DNA of 9,833 nt from an uncultured Dorea sp. (lineage in GTDB: Bacteria > Bacillota > Clostridia > Lachnospirales > Lachnospiraceae): contig CAJTUQ010000085.1 of assembly GCA_910579335.1 (NCBI GenBank), positions 1,513 through 11,345 of the forward strand. Direction: 5' to 3'. Each line of letters begins with the position of its first letter. Positions within the stretch are counted from its first letter, which is position 1. A program made the translations under genes and the position numbers. Below, in pieces: positions 7,239-9,833 of the stretch. The notes under the pieces were generated by a model. That model made no database searches, was not told where the DNA came from, and was given only the letters and a program-made list of their open reading frames with translations.

Positions 7239-7847
7239 CTAAATAATGAAATAAGGATTGTACAAAAAGAACTCTCCCGCCGCTGCCAGCAGTATACAGC
7301 GGGCAGCTTCCCATTTTCCGTCATCCGCCGAAAAAAGCCGCTCTCCGAAAATTTTGGCAAATCCCCCCCATATCAGATAACCGGCCCACGCACCACATGT
7401 ATTTGCCATCAAATCGTCCACATCCGTCGCCCGGAAATTAAGAAGCTGGGTCAGCTCTATGAACAGGGAGAAGGACAGGCCTGCCGCAACTGTCCTTTTT
7501 AAATCCCTGCATTCCGTCCATATCAAAGGCAGAAGGAATCCAAAGGGCATAAACATAACAATATTTAAGAAAAATCCTATTCCAAAGGAATCAAAAGGTA
7601 TAAGATTCACTCCGCCAAGTATAATATCCGGCATATTTCTTAAGACGTCCCCTATCGTCCCCACTCCCGTCACATCAAATACCATCCAAAGATAAAGCAG
7701 GAAGATACCTGCCCAGGCCAGATAAGCGCCGGGAACTTTCTTTTCGCAGTTTTGCCTCCTTATTACAAAAAACAACTGGTACACTAAGCACGGCAGCATC
7801 ACACACGCCAGCGCATACAGAGAAAATATATCCGTCAGTCTCGACAT
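7239..7847 (-). CDS. VanZ-like integral membrane protein
   Basis: The 202-residue protein has hydrophobic segments at about 8-29, 42-59, 88-109, 118-136, 146-163 and possibly 182-198. It carries the VanZ-family signature: NLIPFDSF (81-88), NIVMFMPFGFLLPL (95-108), then SLFIELTQLLNFRATDVDD (127-145) and ANTCGAWAGY (148-157). The conserved polar residues E131, Q134, R139, D142 and N149 are all present. VanZ was first known from low-level teicoplanin resistance, but the biochemical role of the many VanZ-like proteins is unsettled and resistance should not be assumed. The ATG at 7847 has an AAAGGAGGG ribosome site upstream. It is divergent from the flavodiiron gene and precedes the pse operon promoter, so it is probably a separate transcription unit. 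A link to cell-envelope glycans is only suggested by position. Confidence 0.88.
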   Translation of the reverse strand: MSRLTDIFSLYALACVMLPCLVYQLFFVIRRQNCEKKVPGAYLAWAGIFLLYLWMVFDVTGVGTIGDVLRNMPDIILGGVNLIPFDSFGIGFFLNIVMFMPFGFLLPLIWTECRDLKRTVAAGLSFSLFIELTQLLNFRATDVDDLMANTCGAWAGYLIWGGFAKIFGERLFSADDGKWEAARCILLAAAGEFFLYNPYFII

Positions 7848-7899
7848 TTAGCATCCCTCCTTTTATCATTTACTAGATAATAACCGGTATTTCTTAATT

Positions 7900-7912
7900 A
7901 TCCGATTGGGAA
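7900..7912 (+). repeat. Operator-like element, copy 1 (ATCCGATTGGGAA)
   Basis: This copy matches copy 2 at 11 of 13 positions, and both differences are G/A transitions. Its core TCCGATTGGG is only an imperfect palindrome. It lies 49 bp upstream of copy 2, between the two divergent genes, where a regulator could affect both. Confidence 0.45.
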
Positions 7913-7948
7913 AATATTAATTATCTTTTATTTTTTTCAATAAAAAAC

Positions 7949-7961
7949 ATCCAATTGGAAA
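7949..7961 (+). repeat. Operator-like element, copy 2 (ATCCAATTGGAAA), perfect palindromic core
   Basis: The core TCCAATTGGA (7950-7959) is a perfect 10-bp palindrome. It lies across the place where the -35 of the flavodiiron promoter would be and ends 11 bp before its -10. That position suits a repressor site. I cannot name the regulator; a redox- or NO-sensing factor is only a guess from the gene controlled. Confidence 0.5.
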
Positions 7962-7967
7962 TTATTA

Positions 7968-7976
7968 TGATATAAT
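7968..7976 (+). promoter_or_regulatory. Extended -10 promoter for the flavodiiron gene
   Basis: TGATATAAT is a TG-n-TATAAT extended -10 with a perfect hexamer. The sequence 17 bp upstream is a poor -35 (CATCCA, 7948-7953), which fits an extended -10 promoter and one open to control through the overlapping palindrome. Transcription would start near 7983, about 30 bases before the ATG. Confidence 0.65.
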
Positions 7977-8012
7977 GCTCATAGAAAAAATTAAGCTAAA
8001 GGAGCGAATGTG

Positions 8013-9803
8013 ATGATTATTACGAATGACATTAAATATGTAGGCGTTAATGACCACGACATTGATTTATTTGAGGGCCAGTATGTTGTTGAGAACGGCA
8101 TGGCTTACAATTCCTATGTAATTATGGATGAAAAAATTGCTGTCATGGATACCGTTGACGCACGTTTCACCCATGAATGGCTGGACAATATTCAGAACGC
8201 GACGGGAGGAAAAGCCCCTGATTACCTGATTATACAGCATATGGAACCGGACCACTCCGCCAATATTGCCAATTTTATGAATGTATATCCCGATACAAAA
8301 ATCGTTTCCAGCACCGAAGCATTTGTTATGATGGGACAATTTTTCGGGACAGACTTTGAAGACAGGCAGGTTGTTGTAAAAGAAGGCGATACCCTTTCCC
8401 TCGGAAAGCATGAGCTTGCGTTCGTAGGAGCCCCGATGGTACACTGGCCGGAAGTCCTTGTCACTTACGATTCCTGTGACAAGGTTCTCTTTTCTGCCGA
8501 CGGCTTCGGCAAATTCGGCGCATTGGACGTAGACGAAGACTGGGCATGCGAAGCGCGCCGCTACTATATCGGCATCGTGGGCAAATACGGCGCCCAGGTT
8601 CAGAACCTTTTAAAGAAAGCTTCCGGACTTGACATCCAGATTATCTGCCCGCTGCACGGACCAATCCTGACGGAGAACCTCGGATATTACCTGAACCTCT
8701 ACAACACTTGGTCCTCCTACGGCGTAGAGTCCGGCGGAATCGTAATCGCTTATACTTCCGTTTACGGAAATACGAAAAAAGCTGTAGAGCTTTTGGCGGA
8801 CAAGCTGCGTAAAAAAGGCTGTCCGAAAGTTGTCGTAAATGACCTTGCCCGCTGTGATATGGCAGAGGCTGTAGAAGACGCTTTCCGCTATGGTAAGCTG
8901 ATTCTTGCCACTACGACCTACAACGCTGACATCTTCCCGTTTATGCGCGAATTTATCAACCACCTGACCGAGCGCAATTTCCAGAACCGGAAAATCGGCC
9001 TCATTGAAAATGGCTCTTGGGCGCCTCTCGCCGCAAAAACGATGAAGAAAATGCTGGAGGGATGCAAAAACCTTACATTCGCAAAGACGACCGTGTCCAT
9101 CAAATCTGCGCTCAATGAAGAAAGCAGCGCACAGCTCGAAGAGATGGCTGAGGAATTTTGCAAAAATTATCTGGCCCAGCACGATGAAACAGCTAACAAA
9201 CATGACTATACCGCCCTGTTTAAGATTGGTTACGGCCTGTACGTTGTTACGTCCAATGACGGCACAAAAGATAACGGACTTATCGTTAATACCGTATCTC
9301 AGGTTACAGACAGCCCGAACCGGGTCGCTGTCTGCATCAACAAGGCCAACTATTCACATCATATTATTAAACAGACCGGCATTATGAATGTAAACTGTCT
9401 GTCAACGGAGGCGCCATTCAAGGTATTCCAGAATTTCGGCTTCCAGAGCGGACGGACTGCCGACAAATTTGCGGACTGCGAACCGCTGCGCTCTGACAAC
9501 GGACTTGTGTTCCTTCCAAGATACATTAACGCATTCATGTCACTCAAAGTAGAACAGTATGTAGACCTTGACACTCACGGCATGTTTATCTGTACGGTGA
9601 CGGAAGCCCGCGTTATTTCCAATGTGGAGACAATGACCTACAATTACTATCAGAGCAATGTAAAGCCAAGACCGGATACAGAAGGCAAAAAAGGCTTTGT
9701 ATGTGAGGTATGCGGATATATTTACGAAGGCGACGAGCTGCCTGATGACTTTATCTGCCCACTGTGTAAGCACGGTGTCGCTGATTTTGCGCCGATTGAA
9801 TAA
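8013..9803 (+). CDS. Flavodiiron protein fused to flavin reductase and rubredoxin domains (O2/NO reductase)
   Basis: Flavodiiron proteins reduce O2 to water or NO to N2O in the cytoplasm of anaerobes. The 596-residue product has four parts. A metallo-beta-lactamase-like diiron domain (about 1-240) has ligands H76, E78 and D80 in QHMEPDHSAN, H144 in APMVHWPE, D163 in SADGFGKFG and H215 in CPLHGP. A flavodoxin domain (about 242-390) has the FMN loop YTSVYGNTKK (247-256). A flavin reductase-like domain (about 400-545) contains YGLYVVTS and GLIVNTVSQVT. A C-terminal rubredoxin (about 562-596) has CEVC and CPLC. The rubredoxin is compact: 14 residues separate the two CxxC pairs, about half the usual spacing. 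The fusion suggests electrons flow within one chain. I prefer ATG 8013 to GTG 8010 because AAAGGAG then has an eight-base spacer and the usual MIITNDIKYVGV start results. No terminator is visible in the last 30 bases. Confidence 0.95.
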   Translation: MIITNDIKYVGVNDHDIDLFEGQYVVENGMAYNSYVIMDEKIAVMDTVDARFTHEWLDNIQNATGGKAPDYLIIQHMEPDHSANIANFMNVYPDTKIVSSTEAFVMMGQFFGTDFEDRQVVVKEGDTLSLGKHELAFVGAPMVHWPEVLVTYDSCDKVLFSADGFGKFGALDVDEDWACEARRYYIGIVGKYGAQVQNLLKKASGLDIQIICPLHGPILTENLGYYLNLYNTWSSYGVESGGIVIAYTSVYGNTKKAVELLADKLRKKGCPKVVVNDLARCDMAEAVEDAFRYGKLILATTTYNADIFPFMREFINHLTERNFQNRKIGLIENGSWAPLAAKTMKKMLEGCKNLTFAKTTVSIKSALNEESSAQLEEMAEEFCKNYLAQHDETANKHDYTALFKIGYGLYVVTSNDGTKDNGLIVNTVSQVTDSPNRVAVCINKANYSHHIIKQTGIMNVNCLSTEAPFKVFQNFGFQSGRTADKFADCEPLRSDNGLVFLPRYINAFMSLKVEQYVDLDTHGMFICTVTEARVISNVETMTYNYYQSNVKPRPDTEGKKGFVCEVCGYIYEGDELPDDFICPLCKHGVADFAPIE

Positions 9804-9833
9804 TCCCGCAAACAATGAATATTAAATGAAATA

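Larger units (their letters stand above)
7848..8012. promoter_or_regulatory. Divergent intergenic region with repeated elements
   Basis: This 165-bp AT-rich stretch separates vanZ (minus) from the flavodiiron gene (plus). It contains two copies of ATCCrATTGGrAA (7900-7912 and 7949-7961), an exact 9-bp direct repeat TTAATTATC (7894-7902 and 7917-7925), an A/T tract (about 7921-7947) that could act as an UP-like element, and an extended -10 for the plus strand. A possible vanZ -10 is TATTAT on the minus strand at 7877-7882, but no convincing -35 accompanies it. Confidence 0.55.

Noticed and set aside
7202..7241. Possible terminator between vanZ and the pse promoter.
   Set aside because: I found no GC-rich hairpin followed by a T-run on the minus strand; the stretch looks unstructured.
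8008..8010. ATG at 8008 as the flavodiiron start.
   Set aside because: It is followed directly by TGA, so it cannot start the protein; ATG at 8013 fits the ribosome site and the family N-terminus.
8610..9203. Minus-strand open frame of 197 codons inside the flavodiiron gene.
   Set aside because: It is antisense to a well-supported gene, has no recognisable domain, and shows no convincing ribosome site or operon context.

Overview
The window looks like chromosomal DNA from a strictly anaerobic, low-to-moderate-GC Firmicute. I infer class Clostridia, probably Lachnospiraceae. The grounds are strong GGAGG-type ribosome sites, a consensus sigma-A promoter, a flavodiiron protein fused to flavin reductase and rubredoxin, a VanZ-like membrane protein and a pseudaminic-acid-type sugar operon. 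I could not run a database search to confirm the taxon.

Layout. Positions 1-7105 hold seven tightly spaced minus-strand genes. In transcription order they are a TagF-like GT-B transferase (5756-7105), pseB (4722-5723), pseC (3482-4705), an unrecognised beta-propeller-like protein (2388-3470), pseF (1682-2376, disrupted), a PseG-like protein (625-1710) and an ATP-grasp protein cut by the window edge (1-609). A consensus promoter (TTGACA, 18 bp, TATAAT; 7172-7201) lies just upstream of the first gene. Most junctions are 11-32 bp, and pseG starts inside the remnant reading frame of pseF. Next comes a minus-strand VanZ-family membrane protein (7239-7847). After a 165-bp divergent intergenic region with an extended -10 promoter and two related operator-like repeats, a plus-strand flavodiiron protein gene fills 8013-9803.

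How the genes fit together. PseB and PseC convert UDP-GlcNAc to UDP-4-amino-4,6-dideoxy-N-acetyl-L-altrosamine. PseH and PseI, expected for the next acetylation and condensation steps, are not in the window and may lie beyond position 1. PseG should remove UDP and PseF should activate the finished nonulosonate with CMP. The TagF-like protein, the propeller and the ATP-grasp protein are probably accessory factors for assembling or decorating a surface glycan. The flavodiiron gene is an independent O2/NO-detoxification unit.

Main points of interest. (1) pseF carries a frameshift, probably from a small internal deletion, between its N-terminal two thirds and its RSQDLE...YDAGQFY segment. (2) The neighbouring PseG-like protein lacks the GxGHxxR motif that carries the catalytic histidine in characterised PseG. 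(3) An apparently seven-bladed cytoplasmic propeller sits in the middle of the sugar-nucleotide genes. (4) ATCCrATTGGrAA repeats 49 bp apart precede the flavodiiron gene. The first two suggest that the late steps of this pathway are decayed or have been repurposed. The left part (about 1-3470) is visibly AT-richer than the right part, consistent with a mosaic locus.
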